NCBI RefSeq assembly: GCF_028751545.1
Contig: NZ_CP071867.1
Span: 558,001-622,000, forward strand
From: Gilliamella sp. B3022
GTDB taxonomy: Bacteria; Pseudomonadota; Gammaproteobacteria; Enterobacterales; Orbaceae
Direction of reading: 5' to 3'
Length of the DNA stretch: 64,000 nt
In this document: one piece after another, positions 19,661-29,693 of the stretch
Layout: each line of letters opens with the position of its first letter
How positions within the stretch are numbered: the first letter of the stretch is position 1
The notes under the pieces: model-generated
What the model saw: the letters and a program-made list of their open reading frames with translations, nothing else
Database searches by the model: none
What the model was told of the DNA's origin: nothing
Translations under genes and position numbers: made by a program

Positions 19661-20905
19661 GTGCAAGATCAACATTTACAGTTAGGAATCAACATTTCCA
19701 AAAAAAAACTGATTTTAATTCTTGGATTATTATCTATGTTAATGCCATTATCCATAGATATGTATCTACCAAGCATGCCAACCATTGCTCAAGATTTTAA
19801 CGTAGCGGATGCGACAGTACAACTTACCATTAGTTGTTATTTATTAGGATTTTCTTTTGGACAACTCTTATTTGGTCCTATTACTGATAGCTACGGACGA
19901 CGCTATGTTTTAATTGTGGGTCTGGTTATTTTCATAGTTGCAGCATTAAGTTGTGGTATTGCCGAAAATATCAATCGATTAATTACCTCTCGCTTTTTTC
20001 ATGGCGTTGCTGCCGCCGCAACAACCATAGTAATTAATGCGTTAATGAAAGATATTTATCGGGATCGCGATGACTTTTCTAAAATGATGTCGTTTGTAAT
20101 GCTAATATCCAATATCGCCCCTCTGCTTGCACCGATCATTGGTGGATTTATTCTCTATTGGTTTAATTGGCAAGCTAATTTTTACACTATTAGTTTAACT
20201 GCACTGTTAGGACTGGCTTTAGTTATCTTTTTTATTCCAGAAACATTATCAAAAACAAAACGCGCTAAATTCAGTTTCACCCGTATTTTGAGTAATTTCA
20301 TTACGTTATTCCGTCATGGGCAAGTGTTGGCTTATATGATGATAGGAGCCTTTGCAGGCGCAGGTTTATTCTCATTTTTAAGTTTAGGACCCTTTGTTTA
20401 TATGAACCTACATGGTGTTGCACCGACAAATTTTGGTTATTACTTTGCGCTTAATATTATTGTTATGGTATTTATGAATACACTAAACAGCCGTTTAGTT
20501 AAGCATGTGGGTTCATTTAAGATGATGCAGTTAGGTCTTTTTATCCAATTTGTAATGGCAATTGGACTGATGGTCGTGACACTATTTAATTTAGATTTCA
20601 TCTATTTGATTATCTTTATTGCTGGATATATTGGCTGTATGTCAACCATAGGCGGAAATAGCATGGCAATTATTTTAGATTTTTACCCACATATCGCCGG
20701 AACAGCCTCTTCGCTTGCGGGCACAATTCGATTCGCAGTAGCGGGAGCTGTTGGTATATCATTATCATTACTGGTCTCAAATTTTACAACTGTAACAACA
20801 GTTTCAGACAACATTAGTGAATGGTTAATGACAGGTTCCATGATTTTATGCAATTTTCTTGCTGTCGGTCTCTTTTTAAAAATCAGAAATATCAAAATAA
20901 AATAA
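19661..20905 (+). CDS. bcr: Bcr/CflA-family drug efflux MFS transporter
   Basis: A 414-residue, 12-helix major facilitator of the DHA1 group. Bcr of E. coli confers bicyclomycin and sulfonamide resistance and exports cysteine or dipeptides. Visible are the TM1 segment MLMPLSIDMYLPSMPTIAQDF, the motif-A-like GPITDSYGRRYVL, and MMSFVMLISNIAPLLAPIIGG. The start is GTG with an AGGA eight bases upstream. The rsuA-bcr order is conserved. Substrate cannot be deduced from sequence. Confidence 0.9.
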   Translation: MQDQHLQLGINISKKKLILILGLLSMLMPLSIDMYLPSMPTIAQDFNVADATVQLTISCYLLGFSFGQLLFGPITDSYGRRYVLIVGLVIFIVAALSCGIAENINRLITSRFFHGVAAAATTIVINALMKDIYRDRDDFSKMMSFVMLISNIAPLLAPIIGGFILYWFNWQANFYTISLTALLGLALVIFFIPETLSKTKRAKFSFTRILSNFITLFRHGQVLAYMMIGAFAGAGLFSFLSLGPFVYMNLHGVAPTNFGYYFALNIIVMVFMNTLNSRLVKHVGSFKMMQLGLFIQFVMAIGLMVVTLFNLDFIYLIIFIAGYIGCMSTIGGNSMAIILDFYPHIAGTASSLAGTIRFAVAGAVGISLSLLVSNFTTVTTVSDNISEWLMTGSMILCNFLAVGLFLKIRNIKIK

Positions 20906-21525
20906 CCATGATCTACCAATTAGGAGGAGATGGATATCCACAACTTCATGGACATTAATATATTATCAATACGCTGAATATTATTGGTTATGGAATTTGC
21001 AATCAATGAGTATTAATTAGGTTTAATACCCTCTAGCGAAAGTGATATTGCTTGATTTATCTTGGCAATATTTAACAATATTCAAAATAATTGTACAGTG
21101 CCTATTAATATCCATATTCTTGTATTGTGATTAAAAATATTACCGTTACTCACAACGGTATTCTACGCAATGGTCATATTGAGGATAATAGTTCAATCGG
21201 TATGATAAATACCCTCTTTAACAATACAAAATTGCGAAAATTGTTTCTTTAGACTAATCATAAGTGACGCATACGTTACCTAAAAAAGGGTTGAATTATG
21301 GAAAGTCACCCGCCAAATTCGTTCACAAACACACTAATGTTAATTTCGTCGTTCATAGACAAAATACTTAAAATACGGTACAAAACGGACAAAGATTTAT
21401 CAAAAACCTATCATGGATGGATTAATACTAGTAAGAATAATGATGCTTTATGGTTTATTCACTCTGTGAGAGAATGCAATTTATGATAAAATGCTAACAA
21501 TGTTAACTGTTGCAATTGTTTAGGT
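20906..21525. other. AT-rich intergenic region with possible gene relics upstream of ftsK
   Basis: This spacer of about 620 bp contains no convincing gene. From about 21121 to 21250 (+) one frame reads KNITVTHNGILRNGHIEDNSS, which resembles the N/G-rich turns of a beta-helical adhesin but is only about 40 codons long, with stops on both sides. A short hairpin TACCGTT/AACGGTA lies at about 21140-21160. A 62-codon frame with an SD is listed separately. Lrp, which precedes ftsK in many relatives, is not here. Confidence 0.4.
21298..21486 (+). CDS. Possible small protein, unknown
   Basis: A 62-codon frame preceded by an AAGGG seven bases before the ATG, a plausible SD. The product is polar with one mildly hydrophobic stretch (LMLISSFIDKILKI) and matches no family I recognise. 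It ends 40 bases before ftsK. Composition is like the surrounding spacer, so this may be a chance frame or the remnant of a longer gene. Confidence 0.2.
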   Translation: MESHPPNSFTNTLMLISSFIDKILKIRYKTDKDLSKTYHGWINTSKNNDALWFIHSVRECNL

Positions 21526-24495
21526 ATGTACTTGAAAAAGTCAAAAACAACAAGAAAACAGATAATCACTCAATTCATTTTACTGGCAATTATAGGATTA
21601 TCTGTTGGTCTATTTTTATCCCTATTTTCTTATAATCCATCTGATCCTGGATGGTCTCGTACTGCATGGCACTATCCAATCAGCAATTATTGTGGCTTTA
21701 TTGGAGCCTATGTTTCAGATATTTTATTCCAATTCTTAGGTTTTATTGCTTTCACTATCCCATTTATCTCGATATTCTTTAGTTCACAACTGGTGATCTA
21801 TTATTATCGTAACGCCAATGCACCTATCAATTATTTTAGTTTATCATTTCGCATAATTGGTATTTTAGCATTTATTTTTAGTAGTACCGGTTTTTTTGCC
21901 TTAAACATTCGTGATGCGGAACAATTTAACGCTGGAGGGTATTTAGGAGCAATTGTCATTGAAAGTCTTTTACCTGTAATGAATACTCTGACTATTTCAT
22001 TAGTATTACTCATTACAAGCCTTGCCTGCATCACTTTATTAACTGGGTTATCTTGGTTTTACTTAATGGAAAAATTAGGTGCTTTGGTTATGTTACTCAT
22101 TACGCCATTTTCAAAGTTGATTTTATCACGTAAAACTAACCCGATAATCAATACTCACCAACAGACAGACACAGAGCCATCAATTGTTGATAAAGAGCAA
22201 GAACCAAAATTCACTATGCCACTTGATTGCGATACAGTAAAAACTGAGATCGCCCCATCAACATCAATCATAGCCAGTGAAGAAAACATCAATGATGAAA
22301 TCAATACAGATAAAGCAGAACAAAATATAGAATCAAACATACATAAAGATAATGAAGCATTCATCAAAACTGCGGAACAATTATTGCAAGAGCTTGAAAA
22401 AACAACGATGGATCAAAACGATTTATCGAATCAAGATACTCGTGATGAATCTAAAAAGAACATTGATTCTAATGATATTTTAGCTCGTATGGAAGTGATC
22501 TTAAAAAATATGAATGAGCGAAAAACCTCACCTGACACACAATCAGATAAATCTGAAGAGGTGAAAGCTTTGGAAGAAAACAAATATACCATTTCTGATG
22601 CACCGAGCAAACCTTTATTCACAGTAGGCTATGATTCCCATAAAACAGAACTGAACCAAGAGATTAAAATAAATCCATTTGAGCCTATCAGTGAAATCAC
22701 ACCACCAAAAACTGATTTTTCAACAATCATTGAGGTTGACAATGATCATGAAAAACCCAAAGAAGAAGTTGTTGAAAGACAACAACCCTATGATGTTGAT
22801 ATTGAGTCTTTGAAAAAAGTGAACCCTGTTATTGATGATATCTATCTTGATGAACAAGAGATAGAAGAAATACCTCAACATTCTACTGTTGAAGTAGAGC
22901 AGGTAAAAGAAGAAAAAGAGAAAAAAAATGACAATGAGAACGAGAAAGAAGAGGAAAGTTTAATTCACCCTCTATTAAGGCGTGACAATAAGCCTTTGCC
23001 AAAACCAACAACACCTTTACCATCGTTGAATTTACTGACAGCACCACCAACAACACGAATTGAAATCGATCATTCAGCGTTAAACGCAACGGCCAATCTT
23101 CTGGAAAAAAGTTTATCTGATTATCGAGTTAAAGCAAAAGTCGTTGACTATTTACCTGGACCTGTTATTACTCGCTTTGAAATTGAACTTGCACCAGGCA
23201 TTAAAGCTGCACGCATTTCAACATTAGATCGTGATTTAGCCCGTTCATTATCCATGCCATCTGTACGTGTGGTAGAAGTGATTCCCGGCAAACCGTATGT
23301 AGGAATTGAATTACCAAATAAAAATCGCCAAACCGTCTATTTTAGAGATGTACTTGATAGCCCTCAATTTAGAAATGCACAATCACCGCTCACTGTTGTA
23401 CTCGGTAAAGATATAGCAGGACAATCTGTAGTTGCAGATTTAGCCAAAATGCCTCATCTTCTTGTAGCAGGGACAACGGGATCAGGTAAATCGGTTGGTG
23501 TTAATGCGATGATCTTAAGCATTTTATATAAATCGAAACCTGAAGATGTAAGATTTATAATGATCGATCCAAAAATGCTTGAGTTATCCATTTATGAAGG
23601 CATTCCACACTTATTAACCCAAGTCGTTACGGATATGAAAGATGCCGCTAATGCACTGAATTGGTGTGTTAACGAAATGGAACGCCGTTATCGTCTTATG
23701 GCAGCTTTAGGCGTACGTAATATTGCAGGTTATAACGACAAAATTAAGCAAGCCGAAAATATGGGTAGACCGATTCCAGATCCCCTTTGGAAACCAACTG
23801 ACAGTATGGATCTTGAAATGCCAACGCTGGAAAAACTGCCTTACATTGTCGTTATGGTCGATGAATTTGCTGATCTTATTATGGCTGTTGGCAAAAAAGT
23901 GGAAGAGTTAATCGCCAGACTAGCACAAAAAGCAAGAGCCGCAGGCATTCATCTTGTGTTAGCCACCCAGCGCCCATCGGTAGATGTGATCACTGGTTTA
24001 ATCAAAGCGAACATTCCAACTCGTATTGCTTTTACGGTATCAAGTAAAATTGATTCGCGCACCATTTTAGATCAGATGGGTGCCGAATCGTTGCTCGGTA
24101 TGGGCGATATGCTGTATTTAGCACCGAATAGTTCTATTCCAATTCGTGTTCACGGGGCGTTTGTCCGTGATGAAGAAGTACACGCAGTGGTACAAGATTG
24201 GAAAGCGCGCGGTACACCAAAATACATTGAAAACGTTACCGTCGCAACCGATGATGGTGAAAACGGAGGAGCGGATCTGTTTCAGGAAGAGCTTGATCCA
24301 TTATTTGACCAAGTGGTAGCCTTTGTCGTTGAAACACGAAGAGCGTCTATATCTAGTGTACAACGAAAATTCCGTATTGGTTACAATAGAGCAGCCCGAA
24401 TTGTGGAACAAATGGAAGTTGAAGGTATCATTAGTGCTCCTAGCCACAATGGAAATCGTGAAGTTCTTGCTGCATCACCACACAATAATTATTGA
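21526..24495 (+). CDS. ftsK: DNA translocase FtsK
   Basis: A septum-located, DNA-pumping ATPase that aligns chromosome dimers for XerCD resolution at division. N-terminal membrane helices (about residues 1-190, including [19 protein letters not shown]) lead to an acidic low-complexity linker (about 200-510), then the RecA-like motor with Walker A GTTGSGKS at 649-656 and Walker [15 protein letters not shown]. The winged-helix gamma domain that reads KOPS is at the C-terminus ([20 protein letters not shown]). At 989 residues it is shorter than E. coli (1329), mainly in the linker. TAGG lies only two bases before the ATG; a TTG at 21532 would be better spaced and is an alternative start. Confidence 0.95.
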   Translation: MYLKKSKTTRKQIITQFILLAIIGLSVGLFLSLFSYNPSDPGWSRTAWHYPISNYCGFIGAYVSDILFQFLGFIAFTIPFISIFFSSQLVIYYYRNANAPINYFSLSFRIIGILAFIFSSTGFFALNIRDAEQFNAGGYLGAIVIESLLPVMNTLTISLVLLITSLACITLLTGLSWFYLMEKLGALVMLLITPFSKLILSRKTNPIINTHQQTDTEPSIVDKEQEPKFTMPLDCDTVKTEIAPSTSIIASEENINDEINTDKAEQNIESNIHKDNEAFIKTAEQLLQELEKTTMDQNDLSNQDTRDESKKNIDSNDILARMEVILKNMNERKTSPDTQSDKSEEVKALEENKYTISDAPSKPLFTVGYDSHKTELNQEIKINPFEPISEITPPKTDFSTIIEVDNDHEKPKEEVVERQQPYDVDIESLKKVNPVIDDIYLDEQEIEEIPQHSTVEVEQVKEEKEKKNDNENEKEEESLIHPLLRRDNKPLPKPTTPLPSLNLLTAPPTTRIEIDHSALNATANLLEKSLSDYRVKAKVVDYLPGPVITRFEIELAPGIKAARISTLDRDLARSLSMPSVRVVEVIPGKPYVGIELPNKNRQTVYFRDVLDSPQFRNAQSPLTVVLGKDIAGQSVVADLAKMPHLLVAGTTGSGKSVGVNAMILSILYKSKPEDVRFIMIDPKMLELSIYEGIPHLLTQVVTDMKDAANALNWCVNEMERRYRLMAALGVRNIAGYNDKIKQAENMGRPIPDPLWKPTDSMDLEMPTLEKLPYIVVMVDEFADLIMAVGKKVEELIARLAQKARAAGIHLVLATQRPSVDVITGLIKANIPTRIAFTVSSKIDSRTILDQMGAESLLGMGDMLYLAPNSSIPIRVHGAFVRDEEVHAVVQDWKARGTPKYIENVTVATDDGENGGADLFQEELDPLFDQVVAFVVETRRASISSVQRKFRIGYNRAARIVEQMEVEGIISAPSHNGNREVLAASPHNNY

Positions 24496-24513
24496 TTTTG
24501 TAAATAAAACATC

Positions 24514-24542
24514 CGCCAACCCTTTGCTTGAATGAGTTGGCG
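24514..24542 (+). terminator. Hairpin after ftsK
   Basis: CGCCAAC (24514-24520) pairs perfectly with GTTGGCG (24536-24542) across a 15-base loop, about 20 bases after the ftsK stop. No T-run follows. It separates ftsK from citG. Confidence 0.45.
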
Positions 24543-24605
24543 ATCTGAAAATATGGCATCACAAAAAAATGATTTTATATCATCGCCTATAGGTAACCAT
24601 TGATA

Positions 24606-25493
24606 ATGAGTGATTATTCACAGCAAATAGCACTATTAGAACATGAATTAAACAGTGATAACAATCAATCTGTACCCGCACAATTAGCGACAAAAGCATT
24701 AATAAAAGAGATCTGTTTATCGCCTAAACCTGGATTGGTTGATATGAATAACAACGGTGCACATCGTGATATGGACTTTCACACTTTTGTTCAAAGTATC
24801 AAAGCAATCTGCCCATGGTTTGAACATTTTTATCGTTATGGTCAAACATCTGCTTTGCAGAATAACCAACAATTTTTGGCAGGAATTAGACCGATTGGTA
24901 TAGAGTGTGAGCAAGCAATGTACCAAGCGACGAATCAAGTCAACACACACAAAGGCGGTATTTTTGCTTTTGGGCTATTACTAGGTGCCATTGGCAAACT
25001 AGAACAACTAGGCTTAACAATCAATAAGCAAAATATTTGTCATGAAGTTTCAACCATTTGCCAAGGAATTGTTACCAACGAACTGAGACAAAATAACCAA
25101 ACCACTTCAATAGGTGAAAAACTGTTTAAACTTCACAATCTGTCTGGAGCAAGAGGGGAAGCAGAATCAGGCTATGCAACGGTTCGTAACATCTCACTTC
25201 CTATCTATAAAACGATGAAAGATAGTGGTTACGATGAAGAAACCTGTTTACTGCAAGCAATGTTACATCTGCTTGCCTATAATCAAGATACTAATTTAGT
25301 GTCTAGAGGTGGCTTAGAAGGATTAACCTTTGCTCAACAAGAGGCGAAAAAACTCATTAAACTAGGTGGAATGACTCATGCCAATGTTTTTAAACTTTTA
25401 AATCAATTAGATGAAGAATTTATAAAACGCAACTTAAGTCCCGGTGGTACTGCTGATTTAATTGCTATTACTTGGTTTTTATCACAATATTAA
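24606..25493 (+). CDS. citG: Triphosphoribosyl-dephospho-CoA synthase
   Basis: Makes 2'-(5''-triphosphoribosyl)-3'-dephospho-CoA from ATP and dephospho-CoA, the precursor of the citrate lyase prosthetic group that CitX then transfers to CitD. Family signatures are ATKALIKEICLSPKPGLVDMNNNGAHRDMD, THKGGIFAFGLLLGAIG and SGARGEAESGYATVR. The ATG at 24606 gives 295 residues; a TTG two codons earlier is better placed for the AGG at 24591 and may be used. It stands apart, about 9 kb from the citCDEFX genes in this window, between ftsK and the beta-glucoside operon. Confidence 0.9.
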   Translation: MSDYSQQIALLEHELNSDNNQSVPAQLATKALIKEICLSPKPGLVDMNNNGAHRDMDFHTFVQSIKAICPWFEHFYRYGQTSALQNNQQFLAGIRPIGIECEQAMYQATNQVNTHKGGIFAFGLLLGAIGKLEQLGLTINKQNICHEVSTICQGIVTNELRQNNQTTSIGEKLFKLHNLSGARGEAESGYATVRNISLPIYKTMKDSGYDEETCLLQAMLHLLAYNQDTNLVSRGGLEGLTFAQQEAKKLIKLGGMTHANVFKLLNQLDEEFIKRNLSPGGTADLIAITWFLSQY

Positions 25494-25577
25494 TTGAACA
25501 ATGACAGCATTTTGGGCTAAATATCTGACTCTTTCTTAGCAGTACAAAAATATATTATGGGCATTTAGAGATATTTA

Positions 25578-25873
25578 TCAATACTTTGATTTTATTGTTC
25601 TATTTGAATAATAGAAACAATAAAACATGGTACCCAAAATCGCTACAGTCGCTAGACTGCAATAAGCCGCCGTCATTGAATATAACAGACTAACATAAAC
25701 ATAACCTACCATGATTGGAAAACCGTCAATCCTAAAGCAAATATTATATGTGCCAAAAAAAGTACAAGACCAAAGTAATAAACACGACTTTTTGCACTGC
25801 TTCCATGAATTATAATTTTAATGCTTACGATCCTAGAAGTTAAAAATATAACGAAATAAAATAGTTAGCTTCA
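25578..25873 (-). pseudogene. Remnant of a small membrane-protein gene with a frameshift
   Basis: On the minus strand one frame without a start codon reads about 50 codons of membrane-like sequence (contains RVYYFGLVLFLAHIIFALGL) and then stops. An overlapping frame continues with MVGYVYVSLLYSMTAAYCSL and further hydrophobic residues to a stop at 25578-25580. Together they look like two to three membrane segments broken by a frameshift. The family was not recognised, and neither piece has a good SD. An AT-rich chance frame is the alternative. Confidence 0.35.
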
Positions 25874-25962
25874 ATTCAAATCAATCTTGTTTAACCTTTT
25901 AATCTGTGTTAGGTTGATGAAAGTTAACTCAATGGTAAAAAAGTATTATTAATAAAATTAAT

Positions 25963-26056
25963 ATGATCAACTATACATGATCATGATTGTTTCAATGTTA
26001 ACAACAATTCTGGTCTGTTTGGTCTTTTTTCTACCAAAAATTAACCATTGTTAACA
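25963..26056. promoter_or_regulatory. Inverted repeats upstream of the beta-glucoside PTS operon
   Basis: Two nested sets are visible: ATGATCA (25963-25969) with TGATCAT (25978-25984), and TGTTAACAA (25996-26004) with TTGTTAACA (26048-26056). The second set encloses TTTGGT/ACCAAA (26018-26038), which could form a small hairpin. Position directly before the SD suggests an operator or leader structure for sugar-responsive control. No regulator gene is adjacent. Confidence 0.4.
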
Positions 26057-26070
26057 TCAGGGAGAAAATA

Positions 26071-27927
26071 ATGGATTATGAGAAAATTGCACAGCAAATA
26101 TTACTGTTGGTTGGGAATAAGCAAAATATTATCAGTGTAAGCCATTGCTTGACTCGATTACGATTCCAATTAAACGATAATAATAAAGCGAATCATGAAA
26201 AATTATTACAAACGGAAGGCGTCATTTCAGTTGTAAAAAGTAATGGGCAATATCAGGTGGTAATGGGAAATAAAGTCAGTAAAATTTATGAGGCACTTTT
26301 ACCACTTATAGGTGAAGAAATCTCAATAAAACAAGAACAACCCAAAGTATCAATTGGCATTAGAATACTCAATGCTTTTGCCGCCATTTTCACCCCAATT
26401 ATTCCAGCAATAGCTGCATCGGGTATGCTAAAAGGTATCTTAGCAATTGCGGTTATTATTGCTAATTACTATTCAACGGACATTAAAACTTATAATACTT
26501 ATATTATTTTACATGCAGCATCTGATGCTGTATTTTACTTTATGCCAATAATTCTAGGTTATACCGCAGCTAAAGTATTTAAAGCCCATCAATTCATCTC
26601 AATGATTATTGGCGCAACGCTATGTTATCCCACGATTGTGACGTTAATGACAAGTAAAAGTGAGGTCACCTTTTTTGCGATTGAACTGACTAAAGCCAAC
26701 TATACATCCAGTGTCATTCCAATTATTATTACTGTTTTTATTTTAAGTTATGTACAAAAATTTTTAGAAAATATCATTCCTGAAGTCTTAAAAATAATCA
26801 TGGTACCCACATTTTCACTACTCATCATGATCCCTACTACGTTACTTGTTTTCGGTCCAATTGGAATTTATATTGGTGAATTTATAAACTGGATCTATTA
26901 CTACATCATGGGTTTTAGTCCTATCTTATTAGGTGCCTTTATTGGTGGCGTATGGTGTATTTTAGTGATATTTGGCGCTCACCGTGCGATTGTGCCAATT
27001 GGTATCAATGATGTAGCACAAACAGGAAGGCAAAATCTTCTTGCATTTGCAGGTGCGGCTAATTTTGCGCAAGCAGGTGCCGCTATTGGAGTATTTTTTA
27101 AAACTAAAAATAAAAATTTGAAAACAGTGGCTGCCTCAGCAACAGTTACTGCTCTGTTTGGCATTACTGAACCCGCTATTTATGGGGCGAACTTAAGATT
27201 AAAAAGACCGATGATCTGTGCCGTGATTTGTGGTGCAATCGCAGGTGGATTGATGGGTTGGGGAGGTGCTTATGGTAATGCTTTTGCTAACCAAGGGATA
27301 TTAACAATACCTGTTTATGCACAAGCAGGTACAAAAGCTTTCTTATGTTATTTAATTGGTATTGGTTTTGCTTTTTTTGGTTCATGCATTATGACGATGA
27401 TTGTTGGATTTAATGATATAGCAAATGAAGAAGCATCAAAGACAATTGAAACATCATCACAAACCCAATTAACATCGGATACCGCTATTGTGTCTCCTGT
27501 TGCTGGTGATGTGATTGCTTTAAATTGTGTTAAAGATGAAGCATTTGCCTCAGGAGCAATGGGAAAAGGAATCGCAGTTTATCCTAATATTGGTGAAATC
27601 ATTGCACCAGAAGACTGCACTGTTACAGCGCTCTTCCCTACTTTACATGCTATGGGTCTAAAATTGGATAATGGTATTGAACTGCTAATTCATATTGGCA
27701 TAGATACGGTTAACTTACAAGGTAAATACTTCCAGTCTTATGTCCACGCTGGTCAACATATTACTAAAGGAACCAAATTAGTTTCATTTGATATTGACAA
27801 AATAAAACCGGAATTTGATTTAACCACTTCAATTATTGTGGTTAATTCCGATCAATATAAAAATATAAAAGATTGTCAACAATCTCAAGTAAGTATTACA
27901 GACAATTTATTCGTTATTCAAGTTTAG
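26071..27927 (+). CDS. Beta-glucoside PTS transporter EIIBCA
   Basis: A three-domain phosphotransferase permease that imports and phosphorylates a beta-glucoside. EIIB (about residues 1-90) carries the phospho-cysteine in the motif SVSHCLTRLRFQL. EIIC (about 100-460) is the membrane domain and contains FGITEPAIYGANLRLKRPM. EIIA (about 475-618) has the phospho-histidine in IELLIHIGIDTVNLQGKYF. Domain order BCA and the 618-residue length match BglF. It is followed 10 bases later by a 6-phospho-beta-glucosidase, which supports an aryl- or alkyl-beta-glucoside substrate. SD GGAG lies before the ATG. Confidence 0.92.
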   Translation: MDYEKIAQQILLLVGNKQNIISVSHCLTRLRFQLNDNNKANHEKLLQTEGVISVVKSNGQYQVVMGNKVSKIYEALLPLIGEEISIKQEQPKVSIGIRILNAFAAIFTPIIPAIAASGMLKGILAIAVIIANYYSTDIKTYNTYIILHAASDAVFYFMPIILGYTAAKVFKAHQFISMIIGATLCYPTIVTLMTSKSEVTFFAIELTKANYTSSVIPIIITVFILSYVQKFLENIIPEVLKIIMVPTFSLLIMIPTTLLVFGPIGIYIGEFINWIYYYIMGFSPILLGAFIGGVWCILVIFGAHRAIVPIGINDVAQTGRQNLLAFAGAANFAQAGAAIGVFFKTKNKNLKTVAASATVTALFGITEPAIYGANLRLKRPMICAVICGAIAGGLMGWGGAYGNAFANQGILTIPVYAQAGTKAFLCYLIGIGFAFFGSCIMTMIVGFNDIANEEASKTIETSSQTQLTSDTAIVSPVAGDVIALNCVKDEAFASGAMGKGIAVYPNIGEIIAPEDCTVTALFPTLHAMGLKLDNGIELLIHIGIDTVNLQGKYFQSYVHAGQHITKGTKLVSFDIDKIKPEFDLTTSIIVVNSDQYKNIKDCQQSQVSITDNLFVIQV

Positions 27928-27937
27928 AGGTTTAGAT

Positions 27938-29341
27938 ATGAAAGCTTTTGCAAAGGATTTCTGGTGGGGAGCATCTTCGTCAGCTTTTCAAATAGAAGGA
28001 GGATGGGATGAGGATGGAAAAGGAATGACCGTTGCTGATTATAATTCATTTCAACGCTCCGCCACACAAGCAGACAGTAAAGTTGCCAGTGATTTTTATC
28101 ATCATGTCGAAAGTGATATTGCTTTATTTAAAGAATTAGGATTAAAAACCTATCGCTTTTCACTATCTTGGGCAAGAATTATTCCTGATGGCGAAGGTGA
28201 AATAAATCAAGCAGGAATTGATTTTTACAATCGAGTCATTAACGAATTACTTAAAAACAATATTGTACCTTTTATAACGCTTTATCACTTTGACTTACCT
28301 TTTGCCTTAGTTGATAAATACAATGGTTGGCAAGATCGTCGTTCAGTGAATGCATTTAGACGCTATGCTCAAGTGTGTTATAAAGCATTTGGCGATCGAG
28401 TCAAACACTGGCAGATTAATAATGAACAAAATCTGATGATTCGTGTAAATGAAAGAATGAATATGTATAACGTTGCACCACAAAATATTGAAAAAGTTCG
28501 TGCACAAATGGATTATCATATGTTTGTTGCACATGCAATGGCAACCAATGATTGTCATAAATTAATTTCTGACAGTAAAGTCGGTCCTGCGGTTTCATCC
28601 ACGATGACTTATCCGGCAAGTAACAAACCCATGGATGTATGGGCTGCAAAAATGAACGATAATTTCAAAACTCATTATGCGCTTGAAATGTACTGTTTTG
28701 GTGATTATCCTGGCTATTATAAAAACTATCTAACCCGCTGTAGAATCTATCCTGATACTCATCCAGAAGATGCAGAAATATTAAAACAAGCAAAACCCGA
28801 TTTTATTGCCGTAAATTATTATCGAACTTTAGTTGCCAGTTATTTACCTGAGGATGATGCGCATCCATTTGGCACGAAAGAAAAAGATATCGATTTTGAC
28901 CTTTATGGTTATTTTAAAATCGAGAAAAACCCAAATTTAATCGCATCAACTTATGGTGCTCAAATTGACCCTATGGGACTACGTCTTGTACTAAATGAAT
29001 ATTATCGAAAATATCGTTTACCATTAATCATCACTGAGAATGGTTTAGGCACCCCAGATACGTTAACCGCTGACAATAAGATACATGATGATTATCGCAT
29101 CGATTATTTAAAATCCCATATTTTAGCTTGTCATGATGCAATTGAGGATGGAGTTGAATTATTTGGATATTGTCCATGGTCAATAATTGATTTATTGAGT
29201 TCACATCAAGGTTTTAAAAAACGTTATGGCTTCGTTTATGTCGATCGGGATGACCATGATTTAAAAACGCTTAACCGAATTAAAAAAGATAGCTTTTATT
29301 GGTATCAGCAAGTGATCAAAGATAGTGGAATTAAAGAATAA
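27938..29341 (+). CDS. 6-phospho-beta-glucosidase (GH1)
   Basis: Hydrolyses the phosphorylated beta-glucoside delivered by the upstream PTS to glucose 6-phosphate and aglycone. A GH1 TIM barrel of 467 residues starts with FWWGASSSAFQIEGGWDEDGKGMTVAD. The nucleophile is in LIITENGLG. The acid/base glutamate is in HWQINNEQNLM, which reads NEQ instead of the usual NEP or NEI. The C-terminal WSIIDLLSSHQGFKKRYGFVYVDRD is the phospho-glucosidase-type aglycone and phosphate region. BglA, BglB and AscB types cannot be separated by eye. Confidence 0.92.
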   Translation: MKAFAKDFWWGASSSAFQIEGGWDEDGKGMTVADYNSFQRSATQADSKVASDFYHHVESDIALFKELGLKTYRFSLSWARIIPDGEGEINQAGIDFYNRVINELLKNNIVPFITLYHFDLPFALVDKYNGWQDRRSVNAFRRYAQVCYKAFGDRVKHWQINNEQNLMIRVNERMNMYNVAPQNIEKVRAQMDYHMFVAHAMATNDCHKLISDSKVGPAVSSTMTYPASNKPMDVWAAKMNDNFKTHYALEMYCFGDYPGYYKNYLTRCRIYPDTHPEDAEILKQAKPDFIAVNYYRTLVASYLPEDDAHPFGTKEKDIDFDLYGYFKIEKNPNLIASTYGAQIDPMGLRLVLNEYYRKYRLPLIITENGLGTPDTLTADNKIHDDYRIDYLKSHILACHDAIEDGVELFGYCPWSIIDLLSSHQGFKKRYGFVYVDRDDHDLKTLNRIKKDSFYWYQQVIKDSGIKE

Positions 29342-29693
29342 TGAAAAAAACATTTAGATGGGCTTTTAATAGCCCATCATAACTAATATTAAGTATTATC
29401 ATTCATTTACTAAATAGGTCACTGTATGCGCTTCCATCGGTAATGGTGCTTATCGTATTATAAAACATTTGTGTTTTATTCATTTGGTAAGCTTATTTCA
29501 TTATTTGCTATAATAATTATTTTGTTATAGACATACATTTACTTCTAATATTTGATACTCAATTGAAACTCTCCAACCGTTGGATTTATTCAATTTAGCA
29601 TCAAATATTTAATGGCTAAAATAACGAATAAGCATATTTAAATCATCATAAACTATATAAAATCGGATCAACATATTAACTATGCACAAACCA
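29342..29693. other. Convergent spacer between the GH1 gene and citB
   Basis: A gene-free 352 bp. A hairpin GATGGGCT/AGCCCATC (29357-29378) follows the GH1 stop. Codons 29403-29449 on the minus strand read APLPMEAHTVTYLVNE and then stop, which resembles the C-terminus of a glycoside hydrolase, but an in-frame stop lies immediately upstream; this may be a tiny relic or chance. The rest is AT-rich with nothing recognised. Confidence 0.4.
29357..29378 (+). terminator. Hairpin after the 6-phospho-beta-glucosidase gene
   Basis: An 8-bp perfect stem GATGGGCT / AGCCCATC with loop TTTAAT, 15 bases past the stop codon. No T-run follows. Confidence 0.5.

Larger units (their letters stand above)
25494..26070. 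other. Intergenic region between citG and the beta-glucoside operon
   Basis: Of these 577 bp, 25578-25873 look like a decayed minus-strand membrane-protein gene (listed separately). The last 110 bp hold the inverted repeats upstream of the PTS gene. No ribonucleic antiterminator sequence or bglG-type gene was seen. Confidence 0.5.

Noticed and set aside
26000-26070. RAT-type antiterminator site for the bgl operon
   Set aside because: No match to the bgl/sac RAT consensus, and no terminator stem overlaps the TTTGGT/ACCAAA pairing.
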